DNA from: Methanosarcina sp.
Lineage (GTDB): Archaea > Halobacteriota > Methanosarcinia > Methanosarcinales > Methanosarcinaceae
DNA: 8,872 bases
Direction: 5' to 3'
Assembly (NCBI GenBank): GCA_003157235.1
Contig: PMJC01000161.1
Coordinates: forward strand, 1-8,872
The notes below the pieces were generated by a model that did no database searches, was not told where the DNA came from, and was given only the letters and a program-made list of their open reading frames with translations. This document shows, piece by piece, positions 1 through 5,918 of the stretch (position 1 is its first letter; each line of letters starts with the position of its first letter). The translations under genes and the position numbers were made by a program.

Positions 1-1
1 C

Positions 2-421
2 GCCCTGGCGTTTGCCTTCTTTTCGGCCCCTGGGAGCACCAATGCTCCGGCGGCCTTCTTCATCAGCTACCTGATCTCCATCGCCGTATTCGGCCTGTTC
101 CAGGCGATTTTTATGGCCAATGCGGGAGGATGCTGGGATAATGCCAAAAAAGTAGTTGAAGTGGACTTGCAGGAAAAAGGCACTACTTTACATGAGGCAA
201 CAATTGTAGGAGATACTGTAGGTGACCCTTTTAAAGACACTTCCTCGGTAGCTTTAAATCCAATCATCAAGTTCACCACATTGTTTGGTTTGTTAGCCAT
301 GGAAATAGCTATATCTGAGTCCTTCAGAAGCGTTGCTCCCTATGTTGGCAGCGTATTCCTTTTGATTGCGTTACTCTTTGTATGGCGTTCATTCTACTCT
401 ATGAGGATACCGAACGATTAA
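2..421 (+). CDS. hppA: Membrane-bound ion-translocating pyrophosphatase, C-terminal part
   Basis: This is the last 139 residues of an integral-membrane pyrophosphatase, an enzyme that couples PPi hydrolysis to pumping of H+ or Na+ across the cytoplasmic membrane. The frame is open from the window edge, so the start lies upstream. Family signatures are visible: the NAGGCWDNAKK motif (about 119-151), then GDTVGDPFKDTSS (about 211-249), which carries acidic and lysine residues of the substrate/Mg site. A hydrophobic segment precedes the first motif and two follow the second, as expected for the final helices. The sequence after the second motif (SSVALNPIIKFTTLFGLLA) resembles, from memory, the Na+-pumping bacterial/Methanosarcina type rather than the plant H+ type with DTSGPSLN. 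The ion choice is therefore an inference; the determining helices are mostly outside the window. The first ~110 bases are more GC-rich than the rest. No clear T-tract follows the stop. Confidence 0.95.
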   Translation, partial: ALAFAFFSAPGSTNAPAAFFISYLISIAVFGLFQAIFMANAGGCWDNAKKVVEVDLQEKGTTLHEATIVGDTVGDPFKDTSSVALNPIIKFTTLFGLLAMEIAISESFRSVAPYVGSVFLLIALLFVWRSFYSMRIPND

Positions 422-459
422 AGAAGAAAATCACATTTTGGTTAAGACTAATATCAATG

Positions 460-545
460 CCCTCGAAAAATCTCCTAATTTAGCCGATTGTCTATAAAGT
501 TGCCTATGAATAACTTATTGAAATAAGAGGTTTATCGAAATTCTG
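460..545 (+). repeat. Hairpin repeat, copy D (degenerate left arm)
   Basis: The right arm GGTTTATCGAAAT (529-541) is identical to that of copies A and B. The left arm near 463-475 (TCGAAAAATCTCC) is a degraded version of TTCGATAAACCCC. The interior also matches copy A, with shared blocks gattgtYtataa, tgcctaKataa and ttggaat/ttgaaat, so this is a related copy and not a chance arm. It sits about 40 bases after the pyrophosphatase stop. Confidence 0.6.
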
Positions 546-670
546 ATGAGATTAGGTTGTACAAAAGCCGATGTTATGAGGGTTTATCTACTGAAAGTTT
601 TCAGATCATGTTCTGAGTATTTTATACTTAAAAGATTTCGCTTAATCATGTTAATTTGAATACACTTTCA

Positions 671-865
671 GTTGTGGAGTTTAACGCTAGAAAGATCAGA
701 TGGATCCTCGCTCGAAAGAAGAATGGTGTGAACATACTTCACTATGTATAAGATCCGGAATCTCAGCTCATCGAGTTCAAAATATCTTGAAGAAATACTA
801 TAATACTCTTATCAAGAATTATTTATCAGTAGAATCTTAGACGGCCAAGAAAACGTTATCTATGA
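671..865 (+). pseudogene. Decayed helix-turn-helix transposase N-terminus (IS481-like)
   Basis: Three reading frames must be joined to read one protein. Frame one from 671 gives EFNARKIRWILARKKNGV and stops at 749-751. A second frame, open from the ATG at 700 to 840, continues with SGISAHRVQNILKKYYNT. A third, from 836, gives LRRPRKRYL and a stop at 863. Together these follow the order basic RKIRW helix, recognition helix of the S-x-RRVQ-x-I-x-K-x-Y type and GRPRK linker that I associate with N-terminal domains of IS481-type transposases in Methanosarcina. The DDE catalytic part is not recognisable downstream. The family name is recalled and not searched; IS630 or IS3-like elements have similar starts. 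Confidence 0.5.
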
Positions 866-937
866 GCAAATATAGCTAATTTATACTTAACTTAGCAATT
901 GCTTATATTTTTATATTTGTTCATCAAGTATTTTTAC

Positions 938-1111
938 TCAATTCTGAGCAAATGATTTTGATTTAGCTAGCTTTGTATATTTACCTCTGATAAATTCTCC
1001 TAGTCCTGTAATTGGTTCAATAAATTCTTTCCAAATATCTTTCTCTAAACTTTTCCAAATAAATTTATGTGAATTTTGTAGGAGTGGTTTCGGAACTGAA
1101 GAAATTCTCAT
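938..1111 (-). CDS. Unassigned 57-residue reading frame, possibly a gene fragment
   Basis: The frame opens with ATG (1111-1109) and ends with TGA (940-938). The product is basic and aromatic-rich and includes KFIWKSLEKDIWKEFIEPI and GLGEFIRGKYTKLAKSKS. No methanogen-like GGTGA site precedes the ATG, which argues against an intact gene. The beginning, SVPKPLLQ, closely resembles VPKPFLQ at the head of the transposase fossil at 3003-3512, and the DNA there matches too (ttccgaaaccactcctacaaa against ttccaaaaccatttctacaaa). It may therefore be a scrap of a related mobile element whose following part diverged or was rearranged. I do not recognise a function. Confidence 0.35.
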   Translation of the reverse strand: MRISSVPKPLLQNSHKFIWKSLEKDIWKEFIEPITGLGEFIRGKYTKLAKSKSFAQN

Positions 1112-1355
1112 AATACTGGTTGTATGGGAATTTAATTATCGAGCATAATGATTGGATAGCTTCTTATCATTGCAAGGGATTCAGAGTTCATTTGGGCGAC
1201 CAATGATTAATTTTTTTGGTATCAGTATGTTCCTCCTGTCTAACATAGTTCAGTCTCAAACATTAGGACTCTTTCTAGAGCTCAGAATATCTATGTGGAG
1301 AGTATGAGCTAAGACACACATTTTCCTCTTGAAGATCGGCGAGGTTGAGGCTATT

Positions 1356-1362
1356 AAAAAAA
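1356..1362 (-). terminator. T-tract terminator after the dehydrogenase gene
   Basis: On the - strand a run of seven T begins 18 bases after the TGA stop (1383-1381), inside an AT-rich stretch without a stem. Archaeal transcription commonly ends on such U-tracts, so this is the likely 3' end of the dehydrogenase transcript. Confidence 0.45.
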
Positions 1363-1380
1363 TGATATTTTTGATAGAGT

Positions 1381-2406
1381 TCATGAGCCCATTACCACCT
1401 CCACAGTTTTCTTGTATATATTCTCAATTACATATTCTGCAATTGCATTCCCTACATCTATCGTTCTTGCCGTACCTTTCAGATCAGGAGTAATAATTTT
1501 ATTTTGAAGCACATCAGCTATCGCCTCGTCAATAATCAGATAGCGCGGTTCACCCATCCATTCGAGCAACATCTTTACGCAAAGGATTGCAGCAAACGGG
1601 TTTGAAATACCTTTTCCTGCAATATCGGGTGCACTACCATGTACGGGTTCGAAAAAAGCATATTTTTCCCCGATATTGGCGCTGGGGACAAGGCCAAGGC
1701 TTCTGACAAGAGCTGCACACATATCACTCAAAATATCCCCGAAAAGGTTTGTTGTAACCACAACATCATATCTCTCTGGGTGCATCATAAGGCTATAAGC
1801 CATTGAATCAACCAACATATCCCCATACTCCACGCCATGATCACTGGCGGTCCGTCTGCAAACATCAAGGAAAAGATTGTCTGATTTCAGGACATTGGAT
1901 TTGTGGACAATAGTCAGTTTATTCTTTCTTTGTTTTGCAAGTTTGCAGGCATATTCTGCAATCCTCTCCGAGCCTATTCGTGTGACAATTCTTTTTGTCC
2001 AGGATATCTCAGGTCCGATTCCCTCAATTCCCGAGTACAGTCCTTCAGTGTTTTCCCTGACAATAATAAAATCGAAATCGTTTTTTCCGGTAATGCCAAC
2101 TACTCCAGGAAGGGGTTTTATAGGTCTTATATTGGCATAAAGGTCCAGTTCCTTCCGGATAGTCAGGAGCAAACTTTTGTAATTTGGCTCTGGTATTGTG
2201 GTAACTGCTCCAAAAAGAACTGCATCGCATCCCTTTATGGTTTCAAGATCTTCATTTGACATTGCAGTACCTACTTTCTCCCACCTTGCATAACCCAGTT
2301 CCAAAGGTACTTTCTCAATATCAAGCTCGAAAGCATCAAGAACCTTAACAGCTTCTGGAATCACTTCTCTGCCAATCCCATCACCTTCGATTACAGCCAG
2401 TTTCAT
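1381..2406 (-). CDS. leuB: 3-isopropylmalate dehydrogenase family enzyme (LeuB/AksF type)
   Basis: This is an NAD(P)-dependent beta-hydroxyacid oxidative decarboxylase of 341 residues, normal for archaeal LeuB (leucine) and AksF (2-oxosuberate for coenzyme B). Visible are GDGIG (8-12); R84 and R94 in [17 protein letters not shown]118 and Y124 in [12 protein letters not shown]169 and N171 in HKSNVLK; the metal-binding aspartates D200, D224 and D228 (NLFGDILSD); and the nucleotide loop [14 protein letters not shown] (253-266). Leucines at 80-81, just before R84, occupy the places of the hydrophobic isopropyl pocket of LeuB. This favours isopropylmalate, but homoisocitrate or isocitrate cannot be excluded, so the symbol is tentative. 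I chose ATG 2406 because [12 protein letters not shown] is the usual family start. An in-frame ATG at 2457 would add 17 atypical residues, and neither start has a clear ribosome site. The gene stands alone, without leuC/leuD neighbours. Confidence 0.9.
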   Translation of the reverse strand: MKLAVIEGDGIGREVIPEAVKVLDAFELDIEKVPLELGYARWEKVGTAMSNEDLETIKGCDAVLFGAVTTIPEPNYKSLLLTIRKELDLYANIRPIKPLPGVVGITGKNDFDFIIVRENTEGLYSGIEGIGPEISWTKRIVTRIGSERIAEYACKLAKQRKNKLTIVHKSNVLKSDNLFLDVCRRTASDHGVEYGDMLVDSMAYSLMMHPERYDVVVTTNLFGDILSDMCAALVRSLGLVPSANIGEKYAFFEPVHGSAPDIAGKGISNPFAAILCVKMLLEWMGEPRYLIIDEAIADVLQNKIITPDLKGTARTIDVGNAIAEYVIENIYKKTVEVVMGS

Positions 2407-2466
2407 GCTAACTGCATCTATAACTTGCAGTATATGAATTTGGTGCAACTTTTTCAAATATCAAAA

Positions 2467-2486
2467 GAGATTTATCAAAATTCTCT
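2467..2486 (+). repeat. Solitary arm of the hairpin repeat
   Basis: The 20 bases gagatttatcaaaattctct match the right arm of the hairpin repeats, closest to copy C with the same TTTATCAAAAT core. No matching left arm lies at the usual distance, which would fall inside the dehydrogenase gene. It sits just upstream of that gene and so within its probable leader or promoter. Confidence 0.4.
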
Positions 2487-2555
2487 ATGCATATCTGTAT
2501 CCCCTACTAACATCGGACTAAACTATTTTGTGATTTTTGTGTTGTTATATTTTTG

Positions 2556-2566
2556 ATTTATATATC
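2556..2566 (-). promoter_or_regulatory. Candidate TATA box for the dehydrogenase gene
   Basis: On the - strand this reads gatatataaat, a good archaeal TATA-like match. It lies about 150 bases before the chosen ATG, implying a leader of roughly 125 bases. In so AT-rich a spacer a chance match is quite possible. Confidence 0.25.
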
Positions 2567-2597
2567 TATTAAATCCAATTTGAGGTGCTAAATTCCT

Positions 2598-2711
2598 TTA
2601 TCGATTAAATTTCATTAACCACTTCAGGAATAATTTTTCTGGAATATTGTATAATTCCTCTATTCCATATGTTACTAGTTTAATAATGTCTCGAATGATT
2701 ACTGATTTCAT
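2598..2711 (-). pseudogene. Coding-like scrap, 37 codons from ATG
   Basis: The frame is open upstream of the ATG into repeat copy A and ends at TAA (2600-2598). The product has a natural-looking amphipathic composition (IIKLVTYGIEELYNIPEK, then LFLKWLMKF). There is no ribosome site. It lies downstream of the transposase fossil at 3003-3512 on the same strand and could be a remnant of the same or another mobile element. I do not recognise the family. Confidence 0.3.
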
Positions 2712-2742
2712 TTTATATGCTGTAATCCCAAGAAATGATTTA

Positions 2743-2832
2743 GAAGATTTCGATAAACCCCAATTTTTGGATGATTGTTTATAATGCCTAGATAAGCAAT
2801 TTGTTGGAATCGGAGGTTTATCGAAATTCTCT
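2743..2832 (+). repeat. Hairpin repeat, copy A
   Basis: A perfect 13-base inverted repeat, ATTTCGATAAACC (2747-2759) and GGTTTATCGAAAT (2815-2827), encloses 55 bases. The interior matches copy D. Transcribed from either strand, the element would fold into a stem-loop. It resembles a MITE or a structured intergenic repeat; no coding frame is inside. Confidence 0.75.
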
Positions 2833-2852
2833 AAAGTTCAACAGAATTTATA

Positions 2853-2942
2853 GATAATTTCGATACACCCATTGATTTCGTCATGTGATTGTAGATTGTA
2901 TCTAAATGACTCGTGAAAATCAGAGGTTTATCGAAATCTTCT
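2853..2942 (+). repeat. Hairpin repeat, copy B
   Basis: Arms ATTTCGATACACC (2857-2869) and GGTTTATCGAAAT (2925-2937) pair at 12 of 13 positions and again enclose exactly 55 bases. The interior adds further complementarity (gatttcgtcat facing atgactcgtgaaaatc), so the stem could extend inwards. It is in the same orientation as copy A, 29 bases away, making a tandem pair. Confidence 0.75.
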
Positions 2943-3002
2943 AGAGTATTAAATGTCATTATTTTTTCCAAATATTTTTTTTATTTATAGTTGTGATTTA
3001 GG

Positions 3003-3512
3003 TTAATTAGTTTCAGGTGTTTTATTCTTCGATTTTAATTTTCTTATATTTGGAGTGCTTCTACTCCCATAATATTCAATATCTTGGAAGTCAATGGCGA
3101 TGTCTTGAACCTTAGTTTTCATGTCAATCATCTTAAAAATTTCATTGTTTATTTTCCTCAATAAAAAAAAATTTTTCAACATAACTGGATTTTATATAAT
3201 CAGAAATAATATAAACTGGGATAATTTTTATTTTTGATATCATGATCTTAGATAGTTATTTACAGATTCAAGAGGATTGTTAGAAGATGTTGCAGCCTGA
3301 AATAAAACATTAAAAAAATATTAAGATCTATATTTTACTTCATCAAGTAAAGTTATTATATCAACAATACTACATAATTCCGAAGATACATACAGTAAAT
3401 TTGTTGCATTTATGCCAGAATTGGAAGTATTTTTCTTTGCCATAATCAACGACTCAATTACCTCAAATAATTTATTTGATATTTTTCTAATTTGTAGAAA
3501 TGGTTTTGGAAC
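3003..3512 (-). pseudogene. Decayed DDE-type transposase
   Basis: Reading the - strand from 3512, one frame gives VPKPFLQ, KLFEVIESLI, AKKNTSNSG and LLDEVKYRS, meets TAA at 3323-3321, and continues in the same frame with FQAATSSNNPLESVNNYLRS to TGA at 3242-3240. After frameshifts the frame from ATG 3182 continues with KVQDIAIDFQDIEYYG and ends at TAA 3005-3003. The AIDFxDIxYYG segment is the type of motif that carries the first catalytic aspartate in DDE transposases of the broad IS4 group, and I recall closely similar proteins from Methanosarcina. The remaining catalytic part is missing. Several independent stops and frameshifts show an old, inactive copy rather than a sequencing error. The exact IS family is uncertain. 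Confidence 0.65.
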
Positions 3513-3545
3513 TAACTAGATTCGGAAATACTGTAATTAACAAAA

Positions 3546-3556
3546 ACTATATGTTA
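3546..3556 (+). promoter_or_regulatory. Candidate TATA box for the ferredoxin-reductase unit
   Basis: The sequence aactatatgtt is the best TATA-like stretch upstream of the ferredoxin gene and would give a leader of about 75-80 bases. There is no strong purine-rich BRE in front. It is one of several weak options in AT-rich DNA. Confidence 0.25.
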
Positions 3557-3644
3557 GAGAATTGTTATTATCGCCTTAAAATTGCCGTAATTTGCCAAAC
3601 TTCATCATCATTTCATAATTACCTTATTTGCCTTTAAAGATTTC

Positions 3645-3651
3645 AGGTGAG
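3645..3651 (+). promoter_or_regulatory. Ribosome binding site setting a GTG start
   Basis: AGGTGAG matches the complement of the archaeal 16S 3' end (GGAGGTGAT) and ends three bases before GTG 3655. It lies inside the reading frame if the upstream TTG at 3628 is taken as start, so it decides for the GTG. Confidence 0.7.
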
Positions 3652-3654
3652 TTA

Positions 3655-3831
3655 GTGAGCATCAACATAAACAGATATAAATGCGGATATTGTGGTGCCT
3701 GCGTGGGAGTCTGCCCGAAGGGATCACTCGAACTTGTAGAGACCTGGGTTGAAGTGGATGAAAATACGTGCATGACATGTGGAATATGCGATCGCATTTG
3801 CCCTGTTGGAGCAATTGAGGTAACTAAATGA
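3655..3831 (+). CDS. Small 2[4Fe-4S] ferredoxin, partner of geranylgeranyl reductase
   Basis: The protein has 58 residues from the GTG start. Two cluster motifs are complete: C10-x2-C13-x2-C16-x3-C20-P and C39-x2-C42-x2-C45-x3-C49-P. In such ferredoxins the fourth cysteine of each motif serves the other cluster, giving two [4Fe-4S] centres in a minimal bacterial-type fold. It is a soluble electron carrier. The stop overlaps the next start as ATGA, so translation of the two genes is almost certainly coupled. It is known for Methanosarcina acetivorans that geranylgeranyl reductase needs a ferredoxin encoded beside it to saturate archaeal lipids fully; the same role is inferred here. A TTG at 3628 would add nine residues that make no family sense and would bury the ribosome site. 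Confidence 0.92.
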   Translation: MSININRYKCGYCGACVGVCPKGSLELVETWVEVDENTCMTCGICDRICPVGAIEVTK

Positions 3832-5051
3832 AGGCCATGTATGATGTTTTAGTGATCGGCGCCGGTCCTGCGGGTTCAATTGCTGCAAAAACCGCAGCTG
3901 AGAAGGGACTAACTGTGCTTTTAATCGAGAAACGCCAAGAAATAGGCGATCCTGTACGCTGTGCCGAAGGTGTGAGCAAAGAATATCTCAAAAAACATGT
4001 GGAAATTGACAAGAAGTGGATTTGCGCTGACCTCAAAGGCGCTCGTATTTACGCACCTGATGGTACAAAGATAGAAATGGCAGAAGAAATTGCTGGCGGA
4101 GAGGTTGGGTATGTCCTTGAGAGAAAAATTTTCGATCGTGCTCTTGCGGAAAAGGCTTCAAAAGCCGGAGCAGAGGTTAGGGTAAAAACCAGAGCTATTG
4201 GCTTGATAATTGAAGAAGATTTCGTCAAAGGAGCTAGACTCATGCAACTTGGAAAAGAGTATGATGTACATGCCCGAATAGTCATAGGTGCTGACGGGAT
4301 CGAATCAAAAGTAGGACGGTGGGCAGGCATTGATACTTCTCTGAAGCCCATTGACATAGAAACCTGTGTTCAATACTTGGTAGCTGGTGTGGATATAAAC
4401 CAGGAATACTGTGAGTTTTACATCGGAAATGAGATCGCACCTGGTGGATATATATGGATTTTTCCGAAAGGTGAAGGAAAGGCGAATGTCGGGATAGGGA
4501 TTATCGGGAGCAAGATGGGAAAATTCAAGCCAAGGCCAGTAGATTACCTCAATAGTTTTCTGGAGAAAAAGTTTCCGCATGCCAAAGTAGTCGAGATGGT
4601 TTTTGGAGGAGTACCTGTTTCAGGCAGTATTGAGAAGACTTCCACTAACGGGCTGATACTCATAGGAGACGCTGCGCGCCAGTCAGATCCGATCACAGGC
4701 GGTGGGATCCTTAATGCTATGGATGTAGGGAAGATAGCAGGTGAGGCTGCTTTTGCAGCCATATCCGGAGGAGATGTATCTAACGAGAAACTCGAGGAAG
4801 TTTATGAGAAGCGTTGGAGATCAACCATTGGGCATGCTATAGACCTGAGCCTAATTGTTAAGAACTGTTTTATCAATTTGAATGATGTGGATCTGAATTC
4901 CCTTGCCTTTTCCCTAAAAGATGTAAAATTTGAGCGAATGAGCCTTCTTGACCTTTTACATGCTCTCTTTAAAGCTAACAAAAAGCTTCTCTGGGACCTT
5001 CGGGTGCTCTTCAAGGACGCAGCAAAAGAAGTGGCAAAAAGTAAAATGTAA
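3828..5051 (+). CDS. Geranylgeranyl reductase (archaeal lipid hydrogenation)
   Basis: This FAD-dependent reductase of 407 residues saturates the geranylgeranyl chains of archaeal ether lipids, acting at the membrane on digeranylgeranylglyceryl lipids. The N-terminus has the Rossmann FAD motif GAGPAG (11-16) with E34 closing the second strand, then PVRCAEGVS with C45, a cysteine conserved in archaeal members. The substrate-binding middle has the signature [10 protein letters not shown] (206-215) followed by ANVGIG. The second FAD motif is GDAAR (280-284), followed by DPITGGGI (287-294). Length is normal for the family. The start ATG 3828 overlaps the ferredoxin stop, and GAGGT at 3817-3821 gives a six-base spacing; ATG 3837 is a less likely alternative. 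The upstream ferredoxin is the probable electron donor. Flavin monooxygenase-like relatives exist, but the motifs and partner fit the reductase well. Confidence 0.93.
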   Translation: MKAMYDVLVIGAGPAGSIAAKTAAEKGLTVLLIEKRQEIGDPVRCAEGVSKEYLKKHVEIDKKWICADLKGARIYAPDGTKIEMAEEIAGGEVGYVLERKIFDRALAEKASKAGAEVRVKTRAIGLIIEEDFVKGARLMQLGKEYDVHARIVIGADGIESKVGRWAGIDTSLKPIDIETCVQYLVAGVDINQEYCEFYIGNEIAPGGYIWIFPKGEGKANVGIGIIGSKMGKFKPRPVDYLNSFLEKKFPHAKVVEMVFGGVPVSGSIEKTSTNGLILIGDAARQSDPITGGGILNAMDVGKIAGEAAFAAISGGDVSNEKLEEVYEKRWRSTIGHAIDLSLIVKNCFINLNDVDLNSLAFSLKDVKFERMSLLDLLHALFKANKKLLWDLRVLFKDAAKEVAKSKM

Positions 5052-5077
5052 TGTCTGAAAGTTCAGTCATTTTTCAC

Positions 5078-5084
5078 TTTTTTT
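5078..5084 (+). terminator. T-tract terminator after geranylgeranyl reductase
   Basis: A run of seven T, preceded by another short T-run (tcatttttcac), lies 27 bases after the stop codon. No stem is needed in archaea; this is the likely end of the ferredoxin-reductase transcript. Confidence 0.5.
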
Positions 5085-5410
5085 GAATCTCTTATTTTGA
5101 TATTTTGTAAGGAGGATCTCTTCTCTCAAGCTATCCAGGAGTTATCGTTTAATATTATCCTAGGAAACCAGAAAAATATTATATGTGTTTGTTCTTGTTC
5201 CTTTCTCACGATCACTGCTGTAATCTATCGACTTTGAGGAACTAAAAGAGATACTTTAATTGCTTGGGAAAATCAAATATCAAAATTTCAATCATTTCGC
5301 CGTGGTTAATTAATAAGAGAATATTGCAAAAAAGAGAAAGGCAACCAAAAAAAATGATCAAAACCATAGTAGATTGAAGAAGGTGCTACTGAATACTTAT
5401 ACAATCTTAT

Positions 5411-5542
5411 TCACCAATTTTTAGTTAAAATCGCTATGTTCTCTTTCTGACTTTTAAACTTTGAATGAGGATAGCATCCCATTCGACTTCCGATTCTAAC
5501 TTTTTTTGGAACCCATTTCAACTGAAATTGGCAATAGTATTT
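5411..5542 (-). pseudogene. Coding-like scrap of unknown family
   Basis: A stop-to-stop frame of about 43 codons on the - strand reads YCQFQLKWVPKKVRIGSR, MGCYPHSKFKSQKENIA and then stops at TGA (5413-5411). Its composition, with Cys, Trp and balanced charge, is unlike the surrounding AT-rich noise. It has no start at its head and no ribosome site, so it is probably a gene remnant. I do not recognise the family. Confidence 0.3.
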
Positions 5543-5650
5543 CTAAATTATTATGCACTTAAAATATAACCAAACAAATTTTAAAATAAATTGAAACAAT
5601 GTGAAGACAGAAAAAAGGCATTACTAAATCAAATATTGTTTTTGTTTACA

Positions 5651-5740
5651 GGGGATTTCAATAAACCCCTAAATCTCGTCCTACACTTACAGGTTGTGTA
5701 TATATTTTTAGTGAAAATCAGAGATTTATCAAAATCTCCT
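5651..5740 (+). repeat. Hairpin repeat, copy C
   Basis: Arms ATTTCAATAAACC (5655-5667) and GATTTATCAAAAT (5723-5735) enclose exactly 55 bases. The inner end of the right arm, gtgaaaatcagag, matches copy B. The arms have diverged together at the CpG (TCG to TCA facing CGA to CAA), which keeps most pairing and hints that the stem may matter. Confidence 0.7.
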
Positions 5741-5770
5741 CTAATACAAGATATCCTCAGGAATTGAGCC

Positions 5771-5780
5771 ATATATTTAT
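5771..5780 (+). promoter_or_regulatory. Candidate TATA box for the small-protein unit
   Basis: The stretch catatatttatcgg contains a TATA-like core preceded by the purine-rich ggaattgag. Start of transcription would fall near 5797-5805, just before the GGAAGGT and first ATG of the small frames at 5828 and 5919. Confidence 0.4.
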
Positions 5781-5827
5781 CGGTTAGTTCTGATCTTAGA
5801 ATAAGATCTCTGGAAGGTTAGATAACA

Positions 5828-5890
5828 ATGGAAGATATAACAAAAGACAATACTAAAGTTAATGAACATCATCATTGTGAAATAGCATAA
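5828..5890 (+). CDS. Possible 20-residue leader peptide or microprotein
   Basis: ATG at 5828 to TAA at 5888-5890. A ribosome-site-like GGAAGGT (5812-5818) lies nine bases upstream. The peptide is acidic and hydrophilic and ends with a cluster HHHC followed by EIA. The spacing of TATA box, ribosome site and ATG looks like a real transcription unit, and the 58-codon frame follows after 28 bases. With so short a frame, chance is a serious alternative. A metal-binding HHHC peptide or a regulatory upstream frame would be speculation. Confidence 0.3.
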   Translation: MEDITKDNTKVNEHHHCEIA

Positions 5891-5901
5891 ATAAATATAA
5901 T

Positions 5902-5908
5902 AAGGTGA
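5902..5908 (+). promoter_or_regulatory. Ribosome binding site of the 58-residue membrane protein
   Basis: AAGGTGA matches the complement of the archaeal 16S 3' end and lies 10 bases before ATG 5919. This is the strongest reason to take the small frame as a gene. Confidence 0.5.
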
Positions 5909-5918
5909 ATTAAAAACC

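Larger units (their letters stand above)
422..1380. other. Long AT-rich spacer with repeat and transposon debris
   Basis: About 960 bases lie between the pyrophosphatase and the convergent dehydrogenase gene without a convincing intact gene. It contains a hairpin repeat (460-545), a decayed helix-turn-helix transposase start on the + strand (671-865) and a 57-codon frame on the - strand (938-1111). The part from 1112 to 1355 has no frame I can assign; short coding-looking runs exist on both strands but are interrupted. Confidence 0.7.
2458..3654. other. Long AT-rich spacer with tandem repeats and a transposase fossil
   Basis: About 1.2 kb separates the start of the - strand dehydrogenase from the + strand ferredoxin, so it must hold both divergent promoters. 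It contains an isolated repeat arm (2467-2486), a short coding-like - strand frame (2598-2711), two tandem hairpin repeats (2743-2942) and a transposase fossil on the - strand (3003-3512). I see no intact gene. Confidence 0.7.
5052..5650. other. Spacer downstream of the reductase
   Basis: About 600 AT-rich bases without an intact gene. It holds the T-tract at 5078-5084 and one coding-like scrap on the - strand (5411-5542). The stretch from 5052 to 5234 is open in the frame of the reductase but shows no family sequence. Confidence 0.6.

Noticed and set aside
67..300. - strand open frame opposite the pyrophosphatase end
   Set aside because: The + strand carries the diagnostic pyrophosphatase motifs.
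1318..1400. + strand coding-like run ([17 protein letters not shown]) entering the dehydrogenase gene end
   Set aside because: It is short, has no start or ribosome site, and overlaps the terminator and 3' end of the opposite gene; chance is likely.
1877..2259. Open frames on the + strand opposite the dehydrogenase gene
   Set aside because: They overlap a gene with complete family motifs on the other strand and have no ribosome site or recognisable sequence.
3824..5014. Several - strand open frames opposite the ferredoxin and reductase
   Set aside because: They are antisense shadows of the reductase codons, low in plausible motifs.
5052..5237. Open frame of 61 codons following the geranylgeranyl reductase stop in the same frame
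   Set aside because: The reductase already has normal length with a typical end, the extension shows no family sequence, and the T-tract terminator lies inside it.
460..5740. Dispersed repeats as a CRISPR array
   Set aside because: The copies are not regularly spaced direct repeats with unique spacers; they are separate inverted-repeat elements with homologous interiors.
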